64,000 nucleotides of DNA from assembly GCA_963669155.1 (NCBI GenBank), contig OZ022597.1, forward strand, positions 10,372,811-10,436,810, written 5' to 3'. Below are positions 28,601 through 43,600 of the stretch, piece by piece. This stretch comes from Arbacia lixula (Eukaryota > Echinodermata > Echinoidea > Arbacioida > Arbaciidae). The notes under the pieces were generated by a model. It saw only the letters and a program-made list of their open reading frames with translations. It did not search any database and had not been told where the DNA came from. Each line of letters starts with the position of its first letter. Positions within the stretch are counted from its first letter, which is position 1. The translations under genes were made by a program, and so were the position numbers.

Positions 28601-31600
28601 CACTGCCATGTCACATCATTTACATTGTCATTATTGCAATGTGTCATTGTCATGTCACGTCATTGACAGTGTCATTATTGCAATGTGTCATTGTCATGTC
28701 ACGTCATTGACAGTGTCATTATTGCAATGTGTCATTGTCATGTCACATCATTGACAGTGTCATTATTGCAATGTGTCATTGTCATGTCACATCATTAACA
28801 GTGTCATTATTGTAATATGCCATTGTCATGTCACATCATTAACAGTGTCATTATTGTAATATGCCATTGTCATGTCACATCATTTACAGTGTCATTATTG
28901 AATGTGTCATTGTCATGTCACACCATTGACAGTGTCATTATTGCAATATGCCACTGTCATGTCACATCATTTACATTGTCATTATTGCAATGTGTCATTG
29001 TCTCATCATGTCATTAACATGGTCATTATTGCTCTGTTTCATTGTCACGTCATTAACATTGTCATTATTACAATGTGCCATTGTAAGGTCACATCATTAA
29101 CATTGTCATTGTTACAATGTGCCATTGTAAGGTCACATCATTAACATTGTCATTATTGCCATCTGGTCATTGTCATGCAGAGTCTCTTCCATTGGATCAG
29201 TTCAGCGTCATTGAAGAAACCAGTGAGAACATCACCCTGGCGTGGATGTCCAACTCCACCTTCAATCTCACTCTGGAGGGCTTCATGCTTGATGGGCTTG
29301 CGTCCGTTGATTGTGTGTCGTCGCACCTTGAGACGTTCCTCCTCCCAGATGCAGGGACTGTGGGCCAGATCAACTATATACCAGATGCAGGCCAACCCTT
29401 CAACTTCACGCTCCGCACAGGTAAATTAATCAGTGCTTCACAAACTGGCACCTTCCCTTTAAACCCACTTCCTACATATTTCTGTGCAATGCGGCTTATC
29501 GCGGGTTGTTGTATATTTTCCCAAATGCAAGATTTTTTGTTGGAAAAATCAAGCCAAATGTGATATTTGAAAATTGCACGTTTTCATTCAAAATGATTGT
29601 TTTTTAACTCGTTTATGTCCTAGTGCTTCTGTGATTTTGCAGTCGATCATAGAAAGTTTTCTCTCATTGGTTTAAATACCACCCAAAAGGACCTGATCGT
29701 GTTGCTATAGTGCTAGTGATGATGTGTCAGCACTGCACTTACTGGATTGATGGAGATACAATCAAACCTGTATAAGTGGCCACCCGTCTATAGCAGCCAC
29801 CTGTCTATAAAGGCCACAATTTTTGTTTCCCTTGGGTGGCCACTATAGACAGGTTTCACTGTATTGTGGATAAGTGACAGGGGCTGATTTAAAGGTTCAG
29901 TGACTTGATAAAAAGGACTTGATAAAAAGGATAATACAGTCAAACCTGTATTAGTGGCCACCCGTCTATAGCAGCCAACCTGTCTATAGTGGTCACTAAA
30001 ATAATTCCCCCCTGGAGAGACATCATGTGTTAAAGAACCTGTCTATAGCAGCCACCTGTCTATAAAGGCCACAATTTTTGTTTCCCTTGGGTGGCCACTA
30101 TAGACAGGTTTCACTGTATTAGATGGCTCTTTTAGGGGAGATAGACTATATTGAACTCCATAAAACCATATCGCACTATTGACTTATAGGACTTGATTGT
30201 AACTGGTGCACTTGAAGCATCTTTTATCATTTGTAATGCTTGATATCAAGAGTTCTAGCCTCAAAGTACCTACAGTATATGTGGTGCTTAGTCATACAAT
30301 GATAATTAATCTTGATCATGTTACTAGAAATACAGTTAAAATTGAAAAAGTAGAGAAAATCAAAGAAATGAATGTATGAATGAGTGATTGATTTATCTAA
30401 TGAATGAATCAATATATCAGTTAATATCAATCAATGATTGAATTAATTGATTACTGAATGAATTAATACATTAATGAATGTTTGAATAAGTAATGATCAA
30501 AAGAATCATTGATTGCCTAAATGATACTGTATTTAGAGTATTTAAGTTTTAATCATTTTGATCTGTGGAATTTTTTTAACTATGTATGCAAATATACGTT
30601 ACTTGAATGCGTATTGATCTCACTTCTCCCTTGCCTATGTGATACTGTCTATTTTAAAGGGAGTATACTGTACTGGGAAGGCAAAAAGGCCTTCAAAAGG
30701 TGATCATGAGCAATCTTCTTGCCAATGGTCTTAAATGCATGTATTGTCCATTTTAGAAACTTGCTGAAAATTATTTGCCCTAAAACTATCCACATTTGCA
30801 GTAATTAGTGATTAAATCACAAATCATCAAATTGTTCGGGCCGAACATTTCAAGGATTTGTGAATTAATCACTAATTACTCAAAATGTGGATCATATGAG
30901 GGCAAATAATTTTCAGCAAGTTTCTGAAATAGACAACACATGCATTTAAGACCATTGGCAAGAAGATTGCTCCCGGTCGCCTTTTGAAGGCCTTTGTGTC
31001 TTCCCAGTACAGTATACTCCCTTTAAAGGGATAGGTCACACTTAAATTATGTTGGTTTCAATAAAGGGAGGCACATGAAAGAAATATCAGTGAAGGGTTG
31101 ACGAATGTTATGCTAATCTCTTCATAAATTGCCTTTTTTATGTTCTTTGATGAAGGAATACATTCTTTTCATAACAATATGTGTGTAAAAACTTGTGTCC
31201 AATTATATGTCAAAAGCACAGGTGAAAAGGTAAATATCCTATTGAGAAAATGGACATTTTCCAAAACAATTTTACACAACATATGGGAGAGCACCTGGCA
31301 TGTGACATCACAAAATAAAAACTTAAAGATCAAATAACTGAAACTGAAAGTGAAACCTTCTGATATGTTTCTTTCATGTGTCTGCTTTTACTAAAACAAA
31401 CATAAGATCAGGTTGAACTATCACTTTAATGCCCTTAGTAACAGTTTGATATCTTGTTTATATGTTACTTGTCAGCACTCCACCCACCTAGAGTATCAAT
31501 GTTTTATATTTCATTACTATTCAAAGATCCTGCCAAAGTTCAGAACCTGACTGAGACATCAGTCACAAGTACCTCTTTCGTCATTGAATGGGTTCTGCTC

Positions 31601-34600
31601 AGCTCCGATCTGGATTCTATCTCCCTCACAATTGAGTCTGAGGACGATGATCGGTTTGATGAGCCCGGCAAGGTCATCTCTCTCTCAAAAAGCGACCTAA
31701 CATACAGTGCCTCGGACCTGCTGCCCTTAACCAACTACACCATCGCCGTGGAAACCGTACTCATGGCAAGGGCTGGTTTTGAAGAGCAACGCAGCGAGCC
31801 GCAGTATATCACAGTGCGCACATGTAAGTCACTGGGCAGCCTGTGCTAATATTAACCAATACATTATCGGGTTTTGGAAAACTATTGGCGCTTTTTCACA
31901 TCTTCATGCTGATGGTAATGAGAGAGTTCATCCAATTGAGTTAGGCCTAGGTCACTCTACATGTATAGGGCTTGTGTGTACCCCTGTGGCTGTGGCACGT
32001 ACCCGAATGGGTGATCAAGTACTCAAGATTAACCCTTACAGGGACTAAATGGTCCCCGTGTTAAGCCTATGAGAATGAAATAATTATGAGAATGAATAAA
32101 TGATCCCTATCAGGCCGGAGTATTTGGAGTGTGCCTATTAGTGTGGGGGGCCATAATGGCCCCCTCCCCCCCCCCCCCCCCCATTTGATCTCGGCAACAA
32201 AACATGCAACGACCACAACATTTGGCACATACGTCACCTGTTACATACTTTTTAAGTTTGTATAAGTAGATTCTCGATTTTAATTGAAATTGATCATTGA
32301 TTAGTTATGCAAATTCATGCATATATTCACTTTTAACCCCTATAATTTATTAATGTACAGGTAGTGCTTGGAATGCAACCATTTTAGGCATGAAGCTTCT
32401 GCATTAAGAGTTAGAGATGAGCATGATTACTTATTAGCAAAGGGCTTTTTAAAAAGAAACTTTTTTGCAAATTTTATTATGATTCAGTAGGCCGAGCCTC
32501 AAATAAAGCAAATGATTGCTGTAATTATTTGTCTTTTTGGTATCAGTAACCCCAAACAGCAAGTACATTTCATATACTCACAATTGAGACAGCAAACATT
32601 ACCTGCGAACTTCAACCTTTACCATCGGCCATTGAATCTGGTCCACATATTCTTTTTCCTTTCAGGTTTCAGTAACCCTATAATGTGAAATGTAAATCTG
32701 CCATGAGGACAACATTTGTGTTAGATCCTGTTTTTATTTTGCTTTGTTTAGTAACCCCAAATAAGACAGACTAGAGAGGCTGTAACAAATCTAATATAGC
32801 CTTTTCTTTATATTTTGTATTGTGTGTCCAGTAATCCTAAATAGAAAACGGTCTTTGAGTAGAGATAAAATCATCTCTGAAGGAATATATTTCATATGAA
32901 CCAGGAATTTCTTTGCGTTTGTTTCCAATACCCCATGTGTGGAGTCCATGCATTTGAGTACAGTCAACACAAATGACGATAGAGACAGCATCTTTCATGC
33001 TTAAATCCAATGCTCAGGATTAGAATTTTGGTCTTCATGAAACCTGGTCTAGCTGAGATGTCAAAATTTCCCATGGAACTGCAGTTATTCATGAATTTGC
33101 TTGATTGCCCTCTATAAGGAATTTGAAGTTTATTCATTGCCTGTTGTGTATTGTCCTTGCAACAGATAATGCGGGAGTTGTGCTGCTCAGTATCTGAGTG
33201 GAGTAAAGGCAGCCCGCATTATGCGGGATCAGTAAAGAACGAGTGAAAGTACCTCCATGTTTCCTACTCATTTGTTTCCAGTAACTCCAAATGGAACAGA
33301 AGTCTTTGAATACAGTCGAAATGAATCGGCCATTGAGTTCGTCTTTGGCGACCTCAGTGCGACATACAACTACACCGTGAGTCCAGACGAAGGTGTGCAG
33401 ATATCAGAGGAGCCTAACCGAGTCTTCTTCACAAACCTCACGCAGGGCCAGCTCTACAACGCATCGATCTACGCCATCGACACGGGAGACTCCATCCCTC
33501 TGCAGTTCCGCCTGAGTAAGTTCCGTAAAGTAGCACTGTTGCCAATTCAAGGATTGTGATTTTTGATGCTTCATCTTGCAGTAATGTTCCTTGTGTTGAT
33601 GGTTTCTTTATTTGATTTACAGCTTTAATACAGGGTGGTCCTTTTACAAAAGTCATGGATCGATCAGCAGTACACCCTAACGATAATGTGTATAAAATCT
33701 CTCCCTTATCAGGGAATGTAGGAAGAACAGCCCCCTCGCTGCTCAAATCTCCGAACCAATACCCAATAATTTGTCAAGAGGTTTTATTACGCTATAAATA
33801 AGAGCTTGCACACCATTAGCAGAAAGTGACTGTTCTATATAGATACAGTAATCCTTTACTTCAATGGCGATAACTCTTATTGATACTCATTCTTTTATCA
33901 ATTTTTTCTTTTTACTTTCAACTCACACAAAAGAACATATAGCAGACTTATGTCGATCTCTGCATATTTTCATGCCTTTCCGCCGATCGTGCAAATGTGC
34001 GTAGGAGCCGTGTAAAGAGTTAAAATCAAAACGATTTTAAATTGTATCCAATATGACAGGCCCCAGTGAGCCGGAAATGACTGCCATGAATGTGACGGAA
34101 ATCTCAACGATAGTGAGCATCCAGCCAGGGCCTGGACGTCAGGATGACCTCTTGTTGGCATGGGTCAGCATCGGCAACGACGACGGGTGCGAAGACAGCG
34201 GGAACGTTACCCTGAGCCCCACCGCACAGACCTACTCCCTAGAGGGCCTTCGGCCAGGGGAGACCTACAACATCACCGTCAAGGCTAGGGCAGGACCCCC
34301 TCTCATGGTGGAAAGCACAGAGGACCAGCTCCAGATCACCACAGGCAAGTCCCATTCTAGGGCCCCATTGCATAAAACTGACCATGAATGGATGGTAACT
34401 CTGCCATCAATAATAACTACATTTACCATGGTAACATCGCGTAACAGCCAGTGAGATTTGAGGTTTCCATAGAATTTCCATTGGTAACTAAGTTACTATC
34501 AATGGTAAGTTTTATGCAACAGGGCCCAGGAGGTTGTGTAACCCAGGGATGGAATGCAAAAAACAGACTGACCCCACTCCTCACGTTTTGATTTTCAGAC

Positions 34601-37600
34601 TTCATAAGCCCTAGTCTAGTTAGGAGACCGGAAACACAGTAAGCAAAGAAGTATGGATTATTTTTCCCTTTTGAAGTTGAAGTTCTCATTGCTCTCAAAT
34701 TAAAGAAACATATGAGACCCCACAAGAGTACAATTGATATTCAAGTCTAGTACAAAAACAACGAATCATTGCTTTTTTAATGCCAGTTGGTCCCCTTTTC
34801 ATTTATTACTCTTGTTGATCCAAACAGTGTCTGTCCCAGAGGATGAATTCACTGTCCTGGAGCAGACGGAAGACAGCGTCTTGCTTGCCTGGGTGACAAA
34901 TACTCCCAACTCCACAATAATCTTTGACGAGGAGATGACGGACGAAGAAGGGAGCTACATCGCCAATGATACCCTCAGCTTTGATGCCTGCAATGTTGCT
35001 CGCACCTATGAGTTCTTTGACCTGAAGCCAGCGTGGATATACCGCTTCACATACAATTCCCAGCTCGGGGTAGACTTTGAACGTCTCATCAGAACCTGTA
35101 AGTATGATGTCCATTATGTGGGTTTCCATGACGAAATAACGCACTTCTTCAAACGCATACCAGCTCACAATTCACACACTCCTTAAATACATTTACATAA
35201 GTACATGATATTAGCCAATTTTGTCTGCCAGATGTACAGTTTTCACATATTCTGTTATTAATAGTTTGCATGTTGTTATATGATATAAGTCCTTTTATCA
35301 CTCCCCCACCCAAATAATGTTTCCACGTTTATGACCCCTTTCCAGAAGCCGAATTACCCTCAAGGATATAGCTGACCCTAGAGTTTTATGGGGCTAGTCC
35401 CTGAATGACATTTATTGGAATTCATATGACATAGTTAAGGTCCAGTGTCTGTGCGATCATTATGCATCCAAGAAACTGACCTTCTGTATAAATTTCACTA
35501 TAATTGTTACACTGGTATCTTATGGCAGAAAGAGTATAAATTCAGAGAGCTCAGAGAGTTCAAAGCAGTTATTTCAGGAGATTCATCAGATAATTAAGAT
35601 AGACAGATTCGTAGATTGAGATTCATCAGACAGTTTCACCAGAGAGTTATTTGAGTATTAAAATAACCTGTAATGAACTTATACGAGTCCTCCTTCAAGT
35701 TCAACTCAGAATTCAGCAGAACTATAGACTTTATTTACTGTATACGCCATATATTTCGCGAGTCTAATTTTTCGTGAATCAGGACTTCACAACAATTTCG
35801 CGAGTGTTTCAATTCGCGATCGTTGAGTACTAGTACTTATTAGTACATCTGCTCGAGCACGTCGTATTCATGATTTCGTGTGTTGTTAAACTCGCGAATA
35901 GTCCAGATTCACGAAATTCGTGAAAATAAAAACTCCGCGAAATATACGGCGTATACAATAGTTGATCCCACAGCACCAACCCATACACAACAATATTTGT
36001 CTTCCCTCTCTTGTCTGCAGCGCCCTCATCAGTTGAAACGTGCTCAGTAGAGATCTTCACTTCCAATTACACTATCAGCTGGCTGGCCCCAACGGCCAGC
36101 CAGAATGACGGCTATAGGGTGACAGTGACCAGTGGTGGCAGCGTTGTCCAGGACGTGACCGTTCACCGTAACGATGACCTGCAGGTCACCATGATCCGCC
36201 TAGCCCCGGAGACGGACTTTGACATCGTCGTTAACTCGGTGCTTGATGCTACAGACTCGTTTCCGGAGCAGTATGGGATGTACCCATGCAGATTGAATGC
36301 AACCACCCGTGAGTGCAGTGGCACTTGACTTGAGCTGAAAGGGAATATACTGTACCGGGAAGACAAAAAAGCCTTCAAAAGGTTTTCGTGAGCAATCTTC
36401 TTGTCGTTGGTCTTAAATTAATTTATTGTCCATGGTAGAGACTTGCTGAAAGTTATTTGCCCTCGAGTGATCCACATTTGGAGTAATCAGTGATTAAATC
36501 ACAAATCCTCAAAATGTTCGGGCCGAACAATTCGTTTGGCACAATTTAATCACTGATTACTCCAAATGTGGACCATTTGAGGGCAAATAACTTTCAACAA
36601 ATTTCTCAAAATGGAAAATACATGAATTTAAGACCATTGGCCAGAAAATTGCTCACGATCACCTTTTGAAGGTTTTTTTTTTTGTCTTCCCAGTAGGCGA
36701 AGAGTTTATTCCCTTTAATCTGATACTGGCTGCAATGGCCTGACTTCCGTCAGTGATTGCAATCAGTATGTCCAAACGCATGGAGCTGAGGTGCATTTGA
36801 TTTTGCTAGCATGTATGGTAGTGAAGCCCTTTTACAAAAGTCTGAATTAACATGTTCAGAAGTATATCTATAATGCAGGTTGCATGACCAGACGTCTCGC
36901 ATTTCCCGGGATCGTCCCGTATTTTGCTCCTTTGTCCCGGCGTCCCGACCAACCCTTCCCGGCACGCATGTCTGTCCCGTATTTCAGACTTTGAACAAAA
37001 TACATTCATCTAGTGAAGAATGTCATCAAATAACCTAAATAAAACAAAGTTGAGACACCAATAAGATCGACCTCAGCCATTCAATTTAGCTCATCTATGA
37101 AACCAGTAAAATACACTTTTAAAGTGCACCAAAATGCAACTTCTAGACTACCCCATTTAAAAAAAAAAATTCTTCCCCTCCGCTCCTTTGCAGGAGGTGT
37201 CCAATATTTAAAATCTCAAAATTTGGTTACCCTGCCCTAATGATAACATGCATGAGTAAGAAAATCAGATTGTCTGGCGCAGAAAGAACGTAAATTGTCC
37301 AAACAAATTAGTATTATTGTACATGTATGTATTATAGGATGTACGTGTGGGTGTGCTGTTGTATGACTGTGTGTATGTTTGCTATTATTTATAGGTTGTT
37401 TGTTGTCTTTTATATGAAACCAATTAGGAAAATTACATTTTTGTATTTGCATTCATTTATATTTTATATGTAAGGGAGCTGCACCCTCAAACCTGAAAAG
37501 TTTTTTGCAGCTTCCATTTTCATTTTCTCTTTATTTTATATTTACAGTGAATGTTTATACATGTATTTTATGATTATGAAATAAAACGCATTTTGAATTG

Positions 37601-40600
37601 AATTGAATTGAAAGTGGTCATCATGCACTCCTTCTGTTTGTTTTGCGAGCAGAGCCTCTAATGGAAGGTGAGGCTTATATCTCGGAGCCCAACACCACCT
37701 GTCTCCCCTTCACCGTTGGCGATGCTAGCGAGGTCCCGGGATTCGTCGGGTACGACTTTTCCATCTCGCCCTCCGATGGCACGGAACAAGTGACGTTTGA
37801 TGACGAGGAACTGAGTGGCTCCGTCTGCAACATCATCCCGGGCACTCTCTACGAAATCACCACCCATGTCCTGGGAACCAACATCTCGCACGTGTCGCTG
37901 GAAAGAACAAGTAAGTGGGAGCGCTTGTGGTCTAGTGATGAAAACTCTTCGATGAGAGAGCGTGGGTTCTAACCTGGCCCGGTGTGTAGACACCCTTGAA
38001 CAAAGGGTTATAAAGAGTTGCAATTGATCTGAATCAATTGCAAGTCCCTTTATGAGACAGGGCCCTGATATCTGTAGATTAACCAGCTGCCAAGGTGCTT
38101 GGCAATACAGAATATCCTACATTCAAAAGATTTGAATTTACATACATTTACATGTACCTCACATCAGAAAATCATCATTTGTTACAGTCAGGTAGAAAAG
38201 TGTTTTATAACAGTTTATTTTTTAAAGGGATTAATTGATCACCCTGAAGATAAGTTAGTTTCATTAAAAGAAAATCAGAAAAAGAAAATCATCATTTGTT
38301 ACAGTCAGGTAGAAAAGTGTTTAATAACAGCTAGTTTTTAAAGGGATCGATCACCCTGAAGATAAGTTGGTTTCAATAAAAGCAGAGACATGAAAGAAAC
38401 ATACTACTGATGGTTTGAGGAAAATCCGTCAAAGGATAAGAAAGTTATGATCTTTTGAAATTTCAATTTTGCGATGTCACATGCGAGGAAATGATGTCAC
38501 AAAATAGTATTTTCCTTCCCTCTGAGCTTCTTCGATCTCTCTCTCTCTCTCTTTCCCTCTCTCCCTCTTGCAAATAGTTGAACTATTTGTGGTCATGTGA
38601 CACACTTTTAACCAATCAACGAACTGGAATGTATCAATGAGGGATTCAACCATTCCCACCTCAAAGCAGTCAATGTTTTTATATTATTCTTTGCTTCCAG
38701 AACCGGAACCACCCAGTGCCATTATGGAAAGTGAAGTAGCGGCAACATCGATCACCATCTCATGGTCCCTACCGGCGGCGGGTGTGTACCTCTACTTCAT
38801 CATCACCATCAACCCCACCCTGGAGACGACGAATAACATCATTACGGTGGACGACCTTCGACCTGGCGTGGACTATGTGGTAACGGTGGTGGCAGTTAGT
38901 GGGACCGGGCCATACCAACAGACCAGCAGCGAGCTCACCCAACTAAATGTCACCACTCGTAAGTTTGAAACTATCCATTCGGTACCCAGTACCGCAAATA
39001 ATTGGCATGGGGGGCTATAACTTTTGGTATCAAATATTAAACATGATAAAAGATGCATCACATGAAATTTGTGCTGTCCTTTACTGATATGTATTTACCT
39101 TCATAGTGTTTTTTCAATGCAAAATATGGTTGAAATGCTTATCAAATCTTCAAATTGGCAATACGCTGAAAAGCTTTGAAATCATGCTTTTGTTCTTTAT
39201 GAATGAAACTGATAACAAGTTGAATTCGGTGGATTCACAATCAGTTGCAGCGAACAGGCCGAAATTCGCAATTCGTAATGAGATGGTCAACATAAAAATA
39301 CTGTATGCGCCATATATTTTGCAGGGTTTTTATTTTCGCGAATTTCGCGATCGGATGCTATTCGCAAATTTAAAGGGCATATACTGTAATGGGAAGGCAA
39401 AAAAGCCTTCAAAATGTAATTGTTAGCAATCTTCTTGGCAATGGTCTTAAATTCATTGTATTGTCTATTTTAGAAGCTTGATGAAACTTATTTGCCCTCA
39501 AATGATCCACATATGGAGTAATTAATGATTAATGATTAAATCCTCAAAATGTTCGGCCCGAACATTTTGAGGATTTCTGATTTAATCACTCATACTGGTT
39601 GACCTGCATTTGCCAAAAGATGGACGGTACGACAGCTGGGTCCGCCATTTTAAAAATCTGTGTACAATGTCGGGAGGGTATTTTGGTGCTATAGGTGCTG
39701 ATCTGCATACTGGTGCTAGGCAGCGATGTGGACCTTGAAGTTGGAAATTGACTTTGTTCGCTGTAACCGATAGGTGGTACATCGATGGTGGATCCACCAA
39801 ATTGCATAAAGGCAGAAAAAAAGATTGACACAAGTTTGAGAACATATAATCACTGGCAATGCAATCTTTCTCAACAAAATTCCAAGAATGTTAGTTATGC
39901 TCTGGGTTCCATTTTCCTTAAAGGGCCCCTGTCATTAAAATATATGTTAACTTCTGTTGATGCAACTTAATATCTATATAACAAAATCACTAACTGTTCA
40001 ATGGAAATATGTGTCCTATGTTTTAAAATAATTTTTCTCTATGTTTTCTCAGCACTGATAAGCCCCGCCTCCAAAATATCCTCCAACTCAAGATTCCCCC
40101 TGTGACATCATCAAAGGTAGAAATTAGCAGGATAATAGACATAATTTATGCACAAACTAAACATTGCAATGACTACCTACAAGTGCTTATAATAGCTTCA
40201 CATAGCTAGCACATTTCTGAGTCATTGCAATGTTTAATTTGTGCATAAATTCTGCTTATTAATCTGCTAATTTCTTCCTTTGATGATGTCACAGGGGGAA
40301 TCTTGAGTTGGAGGATATTTTGGAGGTGGGGCTTATCAGTGCTGAGAAAAAAGAAAGAAAAATTATTTTAAAATATAGGGCACATATTTCCATTGAACAG
40401 TTAGTGATTTTGTCATGTACATATTATGTTGCATCAACATAAGTCGACATACATTTTGATGACAGGGGCCCTTTAAATGGAAAAGTCCACACTGACGTTG
40501 CACTGGTTTTAATTATAGCAGGAACATGAGAGCAGCATAAACATGAAGGTTTGGAGAAAATCCATCAAAAGATAAAAAAGTTTTTACTTTTAAAAGGGCA

Positions 40601-43600
40601 TATACTGTACTGGTAAGGCAAAAAACCCTTCAAAATGTAATTGTTAGCAATCTTCTTGGCAATGGTCTTAAATTCATGTATTGTCTATTTTAGAAGCTTG
40701 TTGAAAGTTATTTGCCCTCAAATGATCCACATATGGAGTAATTAATGACTAATGATTAGATCCTCAAAATGTTCGGGCCGAACATTTTGAGGATTTGTGA
40801 TTTAATCACTCATTACTCTAAATGTAGATCATTTGAGGGCAAATAACTTTCAGCAAGCTTCTAAAATAGAGTTTGAATTTGAGTTTGAATTTTGTGTTCT
40901 CCCATACATGCATTGTGTGCTGTACATATGATTCTATGAATTGCTCTTTTTATTGTTTTTTTTTTTGGAAAGAATAACTCTTTTCTATAAAATGTGTGTG
41001 TGTAAACATGCTTTAATGATAGATCAAATACACAGATAAAATGGTCTATATCCTTTTGAGAAAATGGACACTTCAACGTAAAATACATGTAGTACACAGC
41101 TTATCGCACAGTAACTAGCAAGTAACGTCACAAAATTAAGAATTTGAAAACTCATAATTCTGTTATCCCTGGACGGATTTTAATCAAGCCTCCACTAATT
41201 CGTGTCTTTTTTTTTTTGCTTTTATGAAAACCAATTGAACTTCAGGGTGGACTTTCCCTATCACTTTTGTTCCATCTTGGATCCATGTTTTCATCAGTAA
41301 TATACTTGAATATTTTACATGGAGAGGAACTGGAGGTTTGGTCAACAGATGATTAATGTGCTTTATATTTTTTCCCCCGTCAGCCGTTTTGGCACGCCTG
41401 GAGGTAGCATTTGTGGATGTTACATCATCATCGTTTACTGTCCTCTGGGGTGACTTTGGGCCAGGTGGTTCGACCTTCGTAGCGATTCATGACAGTGCCG
41501 GTGGCTCTGCGGGCGGTGGACAAGCCTCGAATCAGGAATATGCTACGATGTCAGGAAATATTCATGCAGCCACCGTCTATGATGTTACCATTTATCATGT
41601 TGATACAGATACTACCGTACCAGCTCAAGTCAGAACAAGTACGTAGTATTGTTCTTATCATTATCAATATCATTTATATTTATTGTTTTTACAGTCTCTC
41701 CTGCTGTAACACTCACAATGCCCGCCCCATCCCCTGAAAAAAAATTGTGTGTTAATTAACCTACCATTACCATTGGCATATAGATTTTATAGTAAGCCAA
41801 TAGGGTTGCCAAGTCCTGGTAATGTGCCGGGCGTAAAAATGTCATATTATCATTGGCTTGGAGATGTGTTGTAAGCAAATAGGGTACTCATAAAGCAAGG
41901 ACAGGTAATGTAAGGGTTAACTCTCTCATTACCATTGGCATGGAGATGTGTAGTAAGCCAATGGGGTTTTCAAGGCCTGGTGATGTAAGGGTTAACTCTC
42001 TCATTACCATTGGCATATGATGTGTAGTAAGCTAATGGGGTTTCTAAGGCCTGGTAATGTAAGGGTTAACTCGCTCATTACCATTGGCATGGAGATATGT
42101 AGTAAGCCAATGGGGTTTTCAAGGCCCAATAATGTGAGGGTTAACTCTCTCATATGAAGTAAGCCAATGGGGTTTCCAAGGCCTGGTGATGTAAGGGTTA
42201 ACTCTCTCATTACCATTGGCTTGGAGATGTGTTGTAAGCCAGTAGGTTTTCCAAGTCCTGGTAATTTAAGGGTAAAAATCTCTTATTATCATTGGCTTGG
42301 ATATGTGTTGTAAACCAATAGGATACTCAAGGCCTGGTAATGTATGGGTTAACTCTCTCATTACCATTGGCATGGAGATGTGTAGTAAGCCAATAGGGTT
42401 TTCAAGGCCAGGTACTGTAAGGGGTAACTCTCTCATTACCTTTGGCCAGGAGATAAGTAAGCCAATGGGGTTTCCAAGGCCTGGTAATATAAGGGTAAAA
42501 CTCGCTAATTATCATTGGCGTGGAGATGTGTAGTAAGCCAATGGGGTTGTCTAGGCCTTTCCTTCCATTACCTTTGGTTCATCCCCCTTAATATCTCGGA
42601 CACAGAAGGTTGTATCGATGCGAAATTTTACATTGAGATAAATTGACTTGCGGCTGCATATTTTTATTGAGGAAAGAGGTATCAAATTTTGTATAAATTT
42701 TGATTTATGCAAATTAGATGCATATTTTACAAAAAGTGTCTAATTTTTTTCAAACTTGGTTCCAAAAGTTACAAGACGCTTCAAAATAAAAGGTCATAAA
42801 AAGGCGTGTGACGATTTGCAACTGTGGCTCGTCAGTCATGGATCCCCCCACCCCACCCCCAGTCAGACTACAGTTAAATTGCAGTCAGGGGAACTTCTTA
42901 GGAATTAATTCAATGTGTTCTCTGTGAAATTTGTATCTAATGAATGTATGATTTGTAATTATATGGACATTGCCGAATAGAAAAACATTATGATGATTAT
43001 GATAACAATTTTTATCTGCCATGCTTCATGAATGACATAAAAATAGATTTTGAAGCTTTAACCCTGAAGTGTCTGTTGTCACTAGTAATACGCACAAATT
43101 CCATAAGAATACTGATAGTTGCCTTGGCATACAGAGGGTTAAATCTTGATGCTGCTCGATGTTTTATTTTCAGACCCGGAGACCCCTCAGGAGCCCGTAC
43201 TGAGCAGCGTGGGCCCTTTTAGTCTGTCCTTTGGGTGGCCGCCTGTGATAACTTCTAATATCTCCGCCTACCGTATTTATTCCACGCCCAACTCCTTCAC
43301 GAGGGACTTGCAAGCCACGGTACTTGGGTCTGTGCCGGATTCGGACCTGTCCTATGCCCAGGACTGTCTCCGACCGGACACGCCCTACACATATGAGCTG
43401 GAGACGGTGCTGTATGCAACAAATGAGTTTGGAGAACAGACTAGTAATGAGGCACAGTCTATCACTGTTAGAACATGTACGTGCGTGTTTTATCCCTTTC
43501 GCTTTTTGGGCTATCTAGCTATCTCTTTTTCAGCACCATTTGTCCGTCTTGCTTAACTGTATTTTCTATCTATTAATAAGTGGATTATTAAAGTCTGTGA

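Noticed and set aside
27502-29144. Several long plus-strand open frames rich in CHCHVTSL-type peptides
   Set aside because: They are translations of the 44-bp satellite; frame and content follow the unit, with no gene context.
27055-29175. Regular repeats resembling a CRISPR array
   Set aside because: Animal DNA; units are contiguous with no unique spacers.
36885-36985. Possible exon in a CpG-containing, minus-strand open segment
   Set aside because: Repeats of tcccgtattt words without splice-bounded domain pattern.
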